NCBI GenBank assembly: GCA_938083085.1
Contig: CALLKX010000014.1
Span: 237,934-301,933 of the forward strand
Source of the DNA: an uncultured bacterium
GTDB taxonomy: Bacteria; Planctomycetota; UBA1135; GCA-002686595
Length of the DNA: 64,000 bases
Direction of reading: 5' to 3'
A program made the translations under genes and the position numbers. How positions within the stretch are numbered: position 1 is the first letter of the stretch; each line of letters begins with the position of its first letter. This document shows positions 45,937 through 56,173 of the stretch, piece by piece. The notes under the pieces were generated by a model, which saw only the letters and a list, made by a program, of their open reading frames with translations, searched no databases and was not told the DNA's origin.

Positions 45937-48873
45937 ATGGTCGACAACCTCAACCGCAAGCTCACCCTGATCTTCGGCTTCCTCGCGGTCGCCGTGATCG
46001 CCCTCCTGCTGCTTCCGTTCCGCCTGGGACTCGACCTGCAGGGTGGCACCCGCCTCACCTACACGGTGGATCTAGACGCGGCGCGCGCGGCCAAGCAGAT
46101 CCCCGCCAGCCAGACCGACGCCCAGGCGATCGGCGAGGTCATCTCGATCTGGCGTGAGCGCCTCGACCCGGACGGTGTGCGGGACGTCAAGCTGAGGAAG
46201 TCCGGCGCGCAGCGGATCATCGTCGAGCTCCCCGGCAACCTCTCGCTGGTCGCACAGCGGGCCGAGTCCGTGCTCAGCGCCGACTTCGACCACCTCAACG
46301 ACACCGCCATCCAACTGGATGCCGCGGCGACGGAGGGAGAGTTCCCCACCGGCGGTCGCATCAAGATCGACGGCGAGCTGCTCGCCTACCAGCGACGTGG
46401 AGCGTCGAGCCTCAAGGAAGTCACCTTCGCTGATGGCAGCACCGCGAAGTCCTTCCCTGCCGGCGCCCTCATCACGCTCGAGGCCAGCGACCCCTGGCGA
46501 GCGCTGATCGAGAACACGGGGCGCCTCGAGGTGATGATGCACGCCGAGTCACTCGACGCGGCGGGCACCTACGACCTCGCGTTGGAGGAGGACAAGGCCC
46601 GCGAGTGGGCTATCGCGAACCCCGTCGCGAAGATCAGCGAGTACAACGGGATGCTCGCGGCCGAGAACGCGGGCCAGCCGCTCTCGCGCCTCCGCTTCTT
46701 CCCCAATCGTGACGAGGGGTCGTCCGCAGGCCTCCCCCTTGCCGACCGCCTGGTCCCTCTCGTGGTTGAGGCGAACGAGGACTGGCTCTTCTCGGGAAGT
46801 GACTTCCCTCGGGTGTTCCCCTCCTACGACGAGTACGGATTCCCCGCGGTCGGCTTCGAGATCGCGCTGCTTCGCCAGAACGACTTCGAGGCTTTCACGA
46901 CCGAGCACGAGGGCGCCCAGATGGCGATCGTCATCGACAACGAGATCGTGACAGATCCGGTGCTCAACTCTCCGCTCTCGAGCGGCGGGATCATCACCGG
47001 CGGTAGCTTCGGCTTCACGCAGGCCGAGGTCACCAGCCTAGTCCAGGTCATCAACTCGGGCTCCCTGGACCTCGAGCCGCGCTTCGAGGACCGCGCCACG
47101 GTGGGCGCGTCGCTCGGCGCGGAGTACGTCAAGCTCGGCCTGCTGAGCGTCCTCATCGGCCTCGCCGCGGTGCTCGCCTTCATCTCGGCCTACTACCGCC
47201 GCCTCGGTGTGTTCGCCGCGTTCTCCCTCGTGTTCAACCTCGTGCTGCTCATGGGCAGCATGGCGATGCTCCAGGCCACCCTGACCCTGCCGGGTGTCGC
47301 GGGCATCATCCTCACCGTCGGCATGGCAGTCGACGCGAACATCCTCATCTACGAGCGGATCCGCGAGGAGGTCCTCCGAGGCCGCCGCGCGGCGCAGGCC
47401 GCGGTGGACGGGTTCAAGAACGCGACCTCGACCATCGTCGACGCCAACGTCACCACCCTCCTCACGGCGATCATCCTCTACCAGTTCGGCTCCGGACCGG
47501 TGCAGGGCTTCGCCACCACGCTCTCCGTCGGCATCATCACCTCGATGTTCTCGGCGCTCGTGTTCACACGCGTCCTGGTCCACTTCGCGGTGGAGAAGGG
47601 CGTGGACGAGTGGAAGATGATGCGTGTCGTCAACGAAACGAACATCGGCTTCATGAAGCTGGCCAAGAAGACGGCCGTCGTGTCGCTCCTGTTCATCTGC
47701 GGCGGCGTCGCGTTCTTCTCGAGCCTCCCGAAGGTCGACAAGTACAGCATCGACTTCCTCGGCGGAAACTCGATGCAGCTCGTCACCCGCGCTCCCGAGA
47801 CGCAGGAGTCCGTCTTCGCCGCTATCAGCGGTCTCGGGGACATCTTCCAGGACGCCAAGGTCCAGCCCCTGCTGTCCTCCGCAGAGGATGGCGGCTACCG
47901 GAAGTTCCAGGTCGAGTTCAAGGCCGAAGGGACCAAGACTGACCGTGACGTGACGAGCCAGTACCGCGAGCTTGTCGCGACCGGACTCGCTGACATCCTC
48001 GCGCCGAACCGCTTCACGTTTGACCCTCGCGGCGATGGCGCCACGTCAGGCACCGTCTACTTCGAAGGCCAGCACAGCGCTGCTGACGTCCAGGCCGCTC
48101 TGACCGGCGCGGCCCTCGGCGAGGTGACCGTCACGGCCACGAATGGAAGCGCTGACGCCGCACGGACGTTCGCGTTCACGTGCTCGTCCACGGACTCCGA
48201 GACGCAGATCGGTCAGCGCATCGTCGACGCCTTCGCCAGCCGACGCGACGCGGGCGGCCGGAGCTTCGAGCTGGCTCAGCCGATCCCCCAGTCGGAGGCC
48301 GTCGGCCCCCAGGTCGTGCAGGAGCTGCGCGATGACGCGATCCTCGCGATCATCCTCTCGCTCTTCGTGATCGTGATGTACATCCGCTTCCGCTTCGCCG
48401 AATACAGCTTCGGCTTCGCGGCGGTCGTGGCCCTTGTGCACGACGTGCTGATCACCCTCGGCTTCCTCGCGCTCGCGATTCAGTCGAACCTGATCAACGC
48501 GCAGATCTCCCTGGTCATGATCGCGGCCTTCCTGACGATCATCGGGTACTCCCTGAACGACACGATCGTCGTGTTCGACCGGATCCGCGAGAACCGCCCG
48601 CGCATGAAGGGCGCCCTCTCCGAGATCATCGACAAGTCGATCAACCAGACCCTGGCCCGGACGCTGCTGACCTCGGTCACCACCCTCCTCTCTGTGGCGA
48701 TCCTCTTCGCGCTCAACGTTGGCAGCAGGAACGACCTCGAGGGCTTCGCCTTCGCGGTCATGGTTGGTGTCGTGGTCGGAACCTACTCGTCGATGTTCGT
48801 CGCGAGCCCGGCGCTGCTGCTGCTCGAGGAGCGCCGGATGGCGCGCGAGGCCGAGGCACCCGAGGCGAGCTGA
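45937..48873 (+). CDS. secDF: fused SecD-SecF protein translocase subunit
   Basis: A 978-residue inner-membrane protein (ATG 45937). Residues about 1-560 are SecD: first membrane segment (LTLIFGFLAVAVIALLLLPF), the hallmark LGLDLQGGTRLTYTV, a large periplasmic domain with a planctomycete-type insert (about 130-260), and five membrane helices (LGLLSVLIGLAAVLAFISAYY onward; MAVDANILIYERIREE). SecF starts near 565 (NIGFMKLAKKTAVVSLLFIC), with SIDFLGGNSMQLV and NDTIVVFDRIRENR. It uses proton motive force to pull exported proteins after SecYEG. Fusion of the two subunits is seen in Bacillus and many planctomycetes. It is followed by a strong terminator. Confidence 0.97.
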   Translation: MVDNLNRKLTLIFGFLAVAVIALLLLPFRLGLDLQGGTRLTYTVDLDAARAAKQIPASQTDAQAIGEVISIWRERLDPDGVRDVKLRKSGAQRIIVELPGNLSLVAQRAESVLSADFDHLNDTAIQLDAAATEGEFPTGGRIKIDGELLAYQRRGASSLKEVTFADGSTAKSFPAGALITLEASDPWRALIENTGRLEVMMHAESLDAAGTYDLALEEDKAREWAIANPVAKISEYNGMLAAENAGQPLSRLRFFPNRDEGSSAGLPLADRLVPLVVEANEDWLFSGSDFPRVFPSYDEYGFPAVGFEIALLRQNDFEAFTTEHEGAQMAIVIDNEIVTDPVLNSPLSSGGIITGGSFGFTQAEVTSLVQVINSGSLDLEPRFEDRATVGASLGAEYVKLGLLSVLIGLAAVLAFISAYYRRLGVFAAFSLVFNLVLLMGSMAMLQATLTLPGVAGIILTVGMAVDANILIYERIREEVLRGRRAAQAAVDGFKNATSTIVDANVTTLLTAIILYQFGSGPVQGFATTLSVGIITSMFSALVFTRVLVHFAVEKGVDEWKMMRVVNETNIGFMKLAKKTAVVSLLFICGGVAFFSSLPKVDKYSIDFLGGNSMQLVTRAPETQESVFAAISGLGDIFQDAKVQPLLSSAEDGGYRKFQVEFKAEGTKTDRDVTSQYRELVATGLADILAPNRFTFDPRGDGATSGTVYFEGQHSAADVQAALTGAALGEVTVTATNGSADAARTFAFTCSSTDSETQIGQRIVDAFASRRDAGGRSFELAQPIPQSEAVGPQVVQELRDDAILAIILSLFVIVMYIRFRFAEYSFGFAAVVALVHDVLITLGFLALAIQSNLINAQISLVMIAAFLTIIGYSLNDTIVVFDRIRENRPRMKGALSEIIDKSINQTLARTLLTSVTTLLSVAILFALNVGSRNDLEGFAFAVMVGVVVGTYSSMFVASPALLLLEERRMAREAEAPEAS

Positions 48874-48898
48874 TAGGCGCTGTGCCACCGGCAAGCCA

Positions 48899-48937
48899 CG
48901 CGGGGCGCTTCCTCCAGGACGGAGGAAGCGCCCCGCG
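48899..48937. terminator. terminator hairpin after secDF
   Basis: Perfect 17-bp arms (48899-48915 and 48921-48937) with a 5-nt AGGAC loop, starting 26 bp after the secDF stop. No T-run. It separates secDF from the LysM gene. Confidence 0.72.
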
Positions 48938-49035
48938 GCCATTGAACGGGCCGCGCCACGCCGAATGGCCGCGGCATGCGGAGGAGGAGGCTGGATTCGG
49001 TCCCTACCCGCCCGCCACAATGCGGCCTCTCCCCC

Positions 49036-49527
49036 ATGCGCACCCTCATCCCCCTCTTGATCCTCGGCGCGCTGCTGATCCTCGCCGGTGAATGGCAGAG
49101 CCGGAACAGCGGCGCCCCGCGGCGTCCAGCGGGGGATCCAGCGGGCGCCGTAGCGAAGGGCCTGGCCGAGAGCCTGAGCCCCGTGGTGATCGCGAAGAGC
49201 GAGGGCGAGCGGTGGGACCTACTGGTGCTCGGCCGCCCCAGCGGGGCCGAGCCGCTGCGGCGCCCTCAGTCCCTCGTCCCCGTGCCCTCCCCACCGGACG
49301 ATCACCAAACTCCGGTGTGGGCCTCTCCCATCCCCTCGGACACCAGGTACGTGGTCCGACCCAACGACGCGCTGGGCCTGATCTGTCAGACCCACTACGA
49401 GGTGCGCCCGCTTTCATCCGTCGTCGAGGCGGTGGCGGACTACAACGACCTGAAGAGCGTCCACGCGATCAAGAGCGGTGACGTCTTGCTGCTCCCCGAC
49501 CCAGCGGTCCTGTTCCAGGACCGCTGA
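49036..49527 (+). CDS. LysM-like small membrane protein
   Basis: A 163-residue protein starting at ATG 49036 (MRTLIPLLILGALLILAGEW), with an N-terminal anchor. A disordered Pro-rich middle precedes a C-terminal LysM-like domain (about 110-160): YVVRPNDALGLICQTHYEV, then NDLKSVHAIKSGDVLLLPD. It is a likely peptidoglycan-associated envelope protein, similar in design to the LysM protein at 6161-6904. It converges with the hybrid kinase gene 19 bp downstream. Confidence 0.78.
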   Translation: MRTLIPLLILGALLILAGEWQSRNSGAPRRPAGDPAGAVAKGLAESLSPVVIAKSEGERWDLLVLGRPSGAEPLRRPQSLVPVPSPPDDHQTPVWASPIPSDTRYVVRPNDALGLICQTHYEVRPLSSVVEAVADYNDLKSVHAIKSGDVLLLPDPAVLFQDR

Positions 49528-49546
49528 TCAGGCCGCGGCGAGGGAC

Positions 49547-52500
49547 TCAGGCCACGGGAGGCTCTTGCCCGGAGACCGCCGTGCGAAGCGCGTCCCCTGC
49601 GAGGCCGATTTGTTCATGGCAGGTGACGAGCAGGCTGGCCGTATCTTCGCGGCTGCCCGCCTTCGCCTGCTGTTCCACCTGCTTCAGCAGACGTGCCAGG
49701 TGAACGGCGCCCACGGTTCCGCTGGTCGACACGAAGCGGTGGGCGATACGCGCGCACGCCTCGAAGTCGTTCTCCTCGAGGGCGCCCTCCATCTCTCGGA
49801 ACAACTCCGGAGCCATTTCGAGGAATGACCCCACGAGCTCAAGCGCGAGGTCTCGACCGTCGTCGTCCTCGAAGAGCGGCTCGAGGATACTCACGTCGAT
49901 GACATCGGCCACAGCCCCGAAGTTGGGAGCCCCGGCCGCCGCGGCGTGCCCGCCCTCGTCGACCTCGACCGATTCGGAGGTGACCAGAGCCTGAACCTCG
50001 CTCGCTGGCGAGCTCACCTCGATCTCCTTGCCAGCTCCCTTGGGAGGCTCCGGGCTCAGCGCCCCACCTTCCCACTCGTCCCCGGCTTGGTCTCCGGACG
50101 CGGCTTCGGGTCCGTCTTGGTCTTCGTCTTGGTCTTCGTCTTTGGCTTTGGCGTCGTCTTTGGCGTCGGCGTCGGCGTCGGCGTCGGCTTCATCCGGCGC
50201 GAGTCCACCCGCGGTACCAAAGATGTCCGTGACAGACGGCGCGCTGATGACCTCGACCGCCGGCGGCTCGAAGTGTTCGTCGTCCTCGACCTGGCGTGTA
50301 CGCGAGGAGGCAAGCAGCCAGCGCTCGAGCCAGGCCATCATCTCCTTGGGCTGAAATGGCTTGCCGATCGTGTCGTCCATGCCCGCTTCCAGGCACCGAT
50401 CCCGATCCCCCTCGAGGATGCTGGCCGTCATGGCCAGGATCGGGGTCCGACGGCGATCCATCCGCTCGACGGTTCGGATCCGCCGGGTCGCCTCGTAGCC
50501 GTCCATTTCCGGCATCTGGCAATCCATGAGGATTGCGTCGTAGCGGACCCGCGTCGCAGCCTCCACCGCGATCATCCCGTTGGACGCGACGTCGACGTTG
50601 TAGCCGCGGCGGCCGAGCAGGTACTGCACCAGCTGCTGGTTCGCCTGGTTGTCTTCGACGAGCAGGATCCGCAGGCGACTGCGAATGTCGGTCGTGATGA
50701 GGCTCGTCGGCTCAGCAGGCTTACCCGTGGGTTCTTCCTGAAGTTCTCGACCCAGCGCTCGGTCCACAAGATCGAACAACCCGGCCCGCGAGAGAGGCCG
50801 TCGCGCGGAGGCGCGCGCGCCACGGAACGCCGGGTGCAGTCGGCTATTCGTCGTGCTGGGGAAGGTAATCAGGCCGACCCCGGCCTCCACTCGTGAGGCG
50901 TCCCGGCCCATCGCATCGAAGAGCGCCTCGCTCCCGGGCACCCGGGGGTCGATCAGGACCACGTCTCTCTTCTCTTGAAGCAGGGTCTCGAACGCGCCGT
51001 AGGCGCTGTGCTCGACCCGGACCTTGGCCCCGCTCTCCTCGAGCGTCCGCGCGAGCAGCGCGGCCCCATTGAGATCCGACTCAACCAGCATCACGCGGAC
51101 ACCTTGATAGCGATCGGCGGCCGGTAGGCACACCTCGCCTTCCTTGCCCGGCGCCAGCCCGAGCGGCAACGCAAGAGTGAACGTCGAACCCGCCCCTTGC
51201 CGGCTCTGGAGTCGGACCTCCCCACCAGCCGCCTGGGCAATCCGTGCGACAAGGGCAAGGCCAAGGCCGACGCCGCCGTGCTTTCGGGTGTCCGACTTGT
51301 CCAGCTGCTCGAACGCCTGAAACAGACGAGCGCGCTCTCGGTCCGCGATCCCGAGCCCCGTATCGGAGATCTTGAACACGGTGACCGGGAGGTCATCCGC
51401 GTTTGTTGAAGTCGCGACCTGGAGGGTGACCTCGCCAGCGTCGGTGAACTTGATCGCGTTGTCCATCAGTCGCATGAGCGCCTGACGGATCCGCCCCTCG
51501 TCTCCGAGGAGGCGACCGGGAACCCCAGGCTCGACGTACGTGGTCACACTCAGTCCCTTTGCCGCGGCCAAGTCCGCCGACAGCCCCGCGACATCCTCGA
51601 TGAGATTCCCGGCATCGAATGGGGCCGACTCCAGCTCGATGGACCGGGAGTCGAACTTGGTCAACTCCATGATGTCAACGACCAGCGACAGGAGAGCCTT
51701 GGAGGAACGCAGGGCTCGATCCGCGAGCGCGTGCTGCTCCGCGTCCAGCTCGGTCTCCATCAGCAGATTGGTGGTCCCGAGGATCGAGTGGAGCGGGGTC
51801 CGGACCTCATGGCTCATGTTCGCCACGAACGCTTCCTTGGCGCGGTGTCCACGCCGCCCCTCCTTCACGGCCTCGGTCAGCCGCGCCTGGAGCTGGTCGC
51901 TCTCGAACTCGGCCCGCTCCACGTACGCTCGCGCCGCCCGTGCGGCGTCGTCTTGCTCTCCGGAGAGCTGAGACATCAGCGCGGCGTCGTCCTTCAGGCG
52001 CTGGTTGATGGCCTGCAGCTCAGCCGGGAAGATGGGCTCTGCAGGCAGCAGCCCCACGCGTGCAGCCTCGGCGACCCTGGTCAGCGGACGGAGGCAGAGC
52101 CGGGTCAGCACGGGTACGAGGAAGACGAGGAACAGAGCCGAGAGCCCGACGATTCGCCCGGCCAGCCCGATGAGGTCCCGCATCCGGCGCTCCACGCCGG
52201 GGTAGCCGGCCTCGAGGAAGAGCGTGGCCTGGATCCGTTCCTGCCCCGCGGCGCGAAAGGTCCGCTTGACGATGAGGCGATCTGGATCGAGCTGACGCTG
52301 GGGGCCATCCAGGGCGATCGGCTCCGCGTTCAGGGTCACATCCACCCCGGGGCTGAATTCGGTCCACGCTTCCTCTGCCCCAGGGATCAGGAGCGACGCG
52401 CGACGAGCCCCGCTGATCCCAGCGACCTGCCGCAGGGACCGGCGGAGCCGCTCGACCAGCGGCTTGTCCCCCATCGCTGCCCCGACGAGGTCCTCTGACA

Positions 52501-52870
52501 TGGACAGCGTGGCCTGGTCCACGAGCGCGCCGAAGTGCGCCGCGTCGGCTCTTCGCAGGGCGCTCTTCTCACTGAGGATGAGCGCGCAGACGGTGACCAA
52601 GACAAAGGCCATCACCGTGGTAAATGTCACGAGCGAGAGGCTGGTCGCCATCGAGCCCGACCCCGCGCGTTCCGCCTCTTCAGGCGGAGCGTCTGCGGCC
52701 TGGTGGCCGGGCAGGCTCAATCCGGAGGGGTCACCGGCCTCCGTCAGGTGCCCTGGGGGCCCCTGAACGGCCGCTGTCGCCCCCTGTGGGTCGTCCGCCG
52801 CCGCCGTAGGCACGGAGCTGCCCAGCGGCTGTGGGTCACCGGAGGGGACGATCGGCTCTGGAGAAGACAT
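49547..52870 (-). CDS. hybrid sensor histidine kinase with two receivers and HPt
   Basis: A 1107-residue membrane kinase (ATG 52870). Order: disordered N-terminus (1-73); membrane helix about 74-98; sensor region about 100-230; membrane helix about 238-260; coiled coil; HisKA with phospho-acceptor His354 in FVANMSHEVRTPLHSI; HATPase_c with DNAIKFTD, DTGLGI and GVGLGLALV; a first, degenerate receiver (VMLVESD, VVLIDPRVPG, no clear lysine); a canonical receiver (LLVEDNQANQ, LMDCQMPEMDG, GKPF); an acidic linker made of Asp-Ala/Lys repeats; and an HPt domain with His1044 in AHRFVSTSG, where the usual AHxLKG Lys-Gly is lost. It resembles BarA/ArcB-type phosphorelays. The signal and output partner are unknown; no response regulator is adjacent. 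Confidence 0.92.
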   Translation of the reverse strand: MSSPEPIVPSGDPQPLGSSVPTAAADDPQGATAAVQGPPGHLTEAGDPSGLSLPGHQAADAPPEEAERAGSGSMATSLSLVTFTTVMAFVLVTVCALILSEKSALRRADAAHFGALVDQATLSMSEDLVGAAMGDKPLVERLRRSLRQVAGISGARRASLLIPGAEEAWTEFSPGVDVTLNAEPIALDGPQRQLDPDRLIVKRTFRAAGQERIQATLFLEAGYPGVERRMRDLIGLAGRIVGLSALFLVFLVPVLTRLCLRPLTRVAEAARVGLLPAEPIFPAELQAINQRLKDDAALMSQLSGEQDDAARAARAYVERAEFESDQLQARLTEAVKEGRRGHRAKEAFVANMSHEVRTPLHSILGTTNLLMETELDAEQHALADRALRSSKALLSLVVDIMELTKFDSRSIELESAPFDAGNLIEDVAGLSADLAAAKGLSVTTYVEPGVPGRLLGDEGRIRQALMRLMDNAIKFTDAGEVTLQVATSTNADDLPVTVFKISDTGLGIADRERARLFQAFEQLDKSDTRKHGGVGLGLALVARIAQAAGGEVRLQSRQGAGSTFTLALPLGLAPGKEGEVCLPAADRYQGVRVMLVESDLNGAALLARTLEESGAKVRVEHSAYGAFETLLQEKRDVVLIDPRVPGSEALFDAMGRDASRVEAGVGLITFPSTTNSRLHPAFRGARASARRPLSRAGLFDLVDRALGRELQEEPTGKPAEPTSLITTDIRSRLRILLVEDNQANQQLVQYLLGRRGYNVDVASNGMIAVEAATRVRYDAILMDCQMPEMDGYEATRRIRTVERMDRRRTPILAMTASILEGDRDRCLEAGMDDTIGKPFQPKEMMAWLERWLLASSRTRQVEDDEHFEPPAVEVISAPSVTDIFGTAGGLAPDEADADADADAKDDAKAKDEDQDEDQDGPEAASGDQAGDEWEGGALSPEPPKGAGKEIEVSSPASEVQALVTSESVEVDEGGHAAAAGAPNFGAVADVIDVSILEPLFEDDDGRDLALELVGSFLEMAPELFREMEGALEENDFEACARIAHRFVSTSGTVGAVHLARLLKQVEQQAKAGSREDTASLLVTCHEQIGLAGDALRTAVSGQEPPVA

Positions 52871-52943
52871 AGAGGGCAGTCGCCGCGAAGCTGGGCGCGT
52901 TCCCTCTCTCTCGACACATCCATCCGTCTCAACTTGACCCGAC

Positions 52944-54302
52944 TTAGTCGGTTTCGACGTCCTGCGCCAAGCCGAGCCACGCGCTGGCGGCCTCATCCGC
53001 GGCGGCGAAGACCGCCTGGGAGCCCGCCTTGCGCCTCATGAGCCCGAGGGCGCCAGGGCTCATACGCACCCGCATACGGATCGTCCCGTCCTCCGAGATC
53101 TCCTCCTCGAGGACTGCGCCTGCGCCCCTGACGACGGCCACCGTCCGGCCGTCACCCGGGGGCGCGGTCACGTCCACGAGCCCCGAGCGATCGTCCAGGC
53201 GCCGGCGCACGAGGTCCGTCAGCTGCTCGATCCCCTCGCCCGAGTGGGCGCTCACGTGCACCACCTCGATCCCCCGATCGCGGAGCTCTCCATCGAGCAG
53301 CGTCAACCCGAGGCGATCGCCAACGCGATCCACCTTGTTGAGCACGACGATGTCCGAGGCGAGATGCCCGGAGACGTCCCCTAGCACCTCGTCCACCGCA
53401 TTCATCTGGTGGTGTGCGTCAGGATTGGAGGCGTCCACCACGTGCAGGATCAGGTCCGCGTGGAGGGTCTCCTCGAGCGTCGCGTGGAACGAGGCGACGA
53501 GGTGGTGAGGGAGGCGCTGAAGAAAGCCGACCGTGTCCGACAGCAGGACCGTCCGGCGGTCCGGAAGGACCCAGCGGCGGGTCCGGGTATCCAGGGTCGC
53601 GAAGGGCATATCCGCCGCGAACTCATCGGACCCCGTGAGGCAATTCAGCAGGGTCGACTTGCCTGCGTTCGTGTATCCCACGAGCCCGACCACAAACTCG
53701 CTACCTCGCGCGCTCACCTCACGCTGCTTGCGGCGTTCGATCACCCCCAGCTCCCTCTTCAGGTCCGTGATCCGCTTGTTCAGGAGCCGCTTGTCCGTCT
53801 CCAGCTGCGTCTCACCCGGACCGCGGGTGCCGATCGCGCCCTCCATGCGTTCAAGGTGCGTCCACATGCGGCGCAGGCGCGGCATGAGATAGATGTTCTG
53901 CGCGAGCTCGACCTGCAGGCGGGCCTGCTGCGTCTGGGCCCGACGGGTGAAGATGTCGAGGATGAGCTCCGAGCGATCGATCACTCGCGTCCCCCAGGCC
54001 TTCTCGAGGTTCCGACCCTGGGCGGGCGTGAGGTCGTTGTCGACCACGATGCCGTCCGCCTCAAGCCGCTCGGCCTCCTCACCGATCTCCTCCACCTTGC
54101 CCTTTCCAAAGAGGGTGGCAGGGTGCTGGCGGCTACGCGTCTGGGTGAACCCGTCCCCCACGACCTCCGCGTCCGCGGCCTCGACCAGAGCCTTGAGCTC
54201 GGAGAGCGGACCATCGCTCTCCGGCGGCTGGTCCGGGAGGAGAACGCCGCACGTGAACAGGCGTTCCTTGCCGCAGTCCGTGCTGAAACCTGAACCGCCC
54301 AT
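52944..54302 (-). CDS. hflX: ribosome-associated GTPase HflX
   Basis: A 452-residue GTPase (ATG 54302). The N-terminal nucleotide-binding/helical domain carries ATLFGKGKVEEI, VVDNDLTPAQGRNLE and the linker GTRGPGETQLETDKR (158-172). The G domain has G1 GYTNAGKST (209-217), TVGFLQRLPHHLV, and NKVD. HflX splits stalled ribosomes after heat stress. The length fits the long form (about 430-450). It lies 13 bp downstream of nadB in the same direction, so the two are probably co-transcribed, with the hybrid kinase 73 bp further on. Confidence 0.97.
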   Translation of the reverse strand: MGGSGFSTDCGKERLFTCGVLLPDQPPESDGPLSELKALVEAADAEVVGDGFTQTRSRQHPATLFGKGKVEEIGEEAERLEADGIVVDNDLTPAQGRNLEKAWGTRVIDRSELILDIFTRRAQTQQARLQVELAQNIYLMPRLRRMWTHLERMEGAIGTRGPGETQLETDKRLLNKRITDLKRELGVIERRKQREVSARGSEFVVGLVGYTNAGKSTLLNCLTGSDEFAADMPFATLDTRTRRWVLPDRRTVLLSDTVGFLQRLPHHLVASFHATLEETLHADLILHVVDASNPDAHHQMNAVDEVLGDVSGHLASDIVVLNKVDRVGDRLGLTLLDGELRDRGIEVVHVSAHSGEGIEQLTDLVRRRLDDRSGLVDVTAPPGDGRTVAVVRGAGAVLEEEISEDGTIRMRVRMSPGALGLMRRKAGSQAVFAAADEAASAWLGLAQDVETD

Positions 54303-54315
54303 TAAATGTGTCCTC

Positions 54316-56034
54316 TCAAGGTGCCGGGACGCCCTCGGTGGATCGCACCGGGGTCTTCTTCATCTCAACGGAGCGAATGATCTCAACCATACGTTCAGGT
54401 ACCTGCTCGATGTGTACGCGCCAATTAGCGTCGTCTCTCGAAGGGTGGTCGGTTCGGAAGTGAGTCCCGCGGGACTCGGCGCGGTGGCAAGCGCCAAGAG
54501 TAGAGAGGCGCGCCACCGTCAACATGTTCACGAGCTCCACGGAGCGGTCGTCATCGAGGCGTAGCGACCGAACGGCGCGCGCCCAGAAGTCGAAGGTCTC
54601 GAGGGCCGCCTCCATCCCAGCGGCGGACCGCTCGACTCCCATCTGTCGCCACATGAGGGACTTCAGCGAGTAGGTCAGGTCCGCGATGTTGACCTGCACG
54701 CCAGATGGCGCGTCCTCGCGGACGCGTTGGGACGCGCTCTGAATCTCCGGCCGACCAGCGACCGCTGCGGCGACCGCGGCCGAGCGGCCGACCGTTTCAC
54801 CGAGGACCATGCCCTCCAGCAGCGAGTTCGAGCCCATGCGGTTTGCGCCGTGGAGACCGGTGCTCGCCGACTCCCCGACAGCCCAGAGCCCCGGGACGGA
54901 CGTCTGTCCAGCCGGGTCCACGGCAAGGCCACCGATCATGTAGTGAGCGCCGGGGCGCACGGGAATCGGATCCTTCGCGATGTTGATCCCGAAGAAGCGA
55001 CAGATCCGGCTGATGCTCGGGAACGCCTCGTGCGGGTCCCTGTCCACGTTCGTCAGGTCGAGGCCGACGCTCGTCGACCCGGTCTCCGCCATCCGACGTG
55101 AGACCGCCCGGCTGACCGTGTCCCGGGGCGCCAGCTCGGCATCGGGGTGAATCTCTGGCATGAACCGCACGCCGTCCTTGTCCCGCAGCACGCCGCCAGC
55201 GCCACGCACGATCTCGGAGATGAGGACGCGCGCCGCCCCTGCGATGTACAGGCAGGTGGGGTGAAACTGAATGAACTCCATGTCCCGCACCGCGGCGCCG
55301 GCGCGGAAGCCCATGGCCATCCCGTCTCCCGTCGCGATGGTCGGGTTGGTCGTCTCTCGATAGATCTGACCGCCGCCACCGGTGGCGAGCACCACCTGGG
55401 ACGCGCCGTAGGCCGTGAGCTCGCCTCGATGATTCCGACAGAGGACGCCAACGGTTCGCCCGGAGTCATCGCTCAGGACATCGATCCCGAACATCTCCGT
55501 GAACACGTCGATGCCAGGCATGTCCTCGATGGCCTGACCGAGGGTCCCCTGGATCTCCTTGCCGGTGGAATCGCCCCGGGCGTGGAGGATTCGCGCGTGA
55601 CTGTGCCCCCCCTCCATGGAAAGGTCCGGGCGGCCGTCGCCGCGCCGATCGAACCTGGCGCCGAGGGCCTCGAGGCGCGCAACCGAGCCCGGCCCCCCCT
55701 CGATGACGCGACGGGCCACGTCCTCGTCCACCAGTCCGCAGCCCACGTCCACGGTGTCCGCGAGATGGGCCCCAAAGGTGTCGTCCTCCCCGAGCACCGC
55801 CGCGACCCCACCACGGGCCCAGGAGGTATTGGTCACCCCGACGGAGTCCTTGGCAAGCACCGCCACCGACGCCCCGGCTCGGGCGGCGGCCAGAGCGGTC
55901 ACGCAGCCCGCCACACCTGTCCCAAGGACCACGACGTCGTAGCGGTACTGGGGCACCTGCCGCAGCGAAAACGGAACCAGGTAGCGGTCTAGATCGAGGC
56001 GGCGGAGCTGTTCCAAGGAGGGCTGAAGCCTCAA
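54316..56034 (-). CDS. nadB: L-aspartate oxidase
   Basis: An FAD enzyme of about 570 residues that oxidises L-aspartate to iminoaspartate, the first step of bacterial NAD synthesis. Motifs: Rossmann-like VVVLGTGVAGCVTALAAARAG, SWARGGVAAVLGEDD, EGGHSHARILHARGDSTGKEIQ, FIQFHPTCLY, RGAGGVLRDKDGVRFMPE and GANRMGSNSLLEGMVLGE, with a C-terminal helical domain. No ATG fits; homology begins near RYLVPFSLRQVPQY. The start is therefore uncertain: TTG 56034 and TTG 56016 are candidates, and the upstream frame to 56190 looks non-coding. No nadA/nadC is adjacent. Repeated GGTTAGG elements lie upstream and may be regulatory. Confidence 0.93.
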   Translation of the reverse strand: MRLQPSLEQLRRLDLDRYLVPFSLRQVPQYRYDVVVLGTGVAGCVTALAAARAGASVAVLAKDSVGVTNTSWARGGVAAVLGEDDTFGAHLADTVDVGCGLVDEDVARRVIEGGPGSVARLEALGARFDRRGDGRPDLSMEGGHSHARILHARGDSTGKEIQGTLGQAIEDMPGIDVFTEMFGIDVLSDDSGRTVGVLCRNHRGELTAYGASQVVLATGGGGQIYRETTNPTIATGDGMAMGFRAGAAVRDMEFIQFHPTCLYIAGAARVLISEIVRGAGGVLRDKDGVRFMPEIHPDAELAPRDTVSRAVSRRMAETGSTSVGLDLTNVDRDPHEAFPSISRICRFFGINIAKDPIPVRPGAHYMIGGLAVDPAGQTSVPGLWAVGESASTGLHGANRMGSNSLLEGMVLGETVGRSAAVAAAVAGRPEIQSASQRVREDAPSGVQVNIADLTYSLKSLMWRQMGVERSAAGMEAALETFDFWARAVRSLRLDDDRSVELVNMLTVARLSTLGACHRAESRGTHFRTDHPSRDDANWRVHIEQVPERMVEIIRSVEMKKTPVRSTEGVPAP

Positions 56035-56173
56035 AGGGAGGGAAGGCAACGGGGAAGCGGCCCAACATTCTAGTTCGGTTGCGGCCCTGTTGGAGGAGCG
56101 CCCCCGCGGGATCCGTAGCAGAGGGCCACGAACAAGACCCGCTCCACCCGACGCCGATCCGATCCAGAAAACC

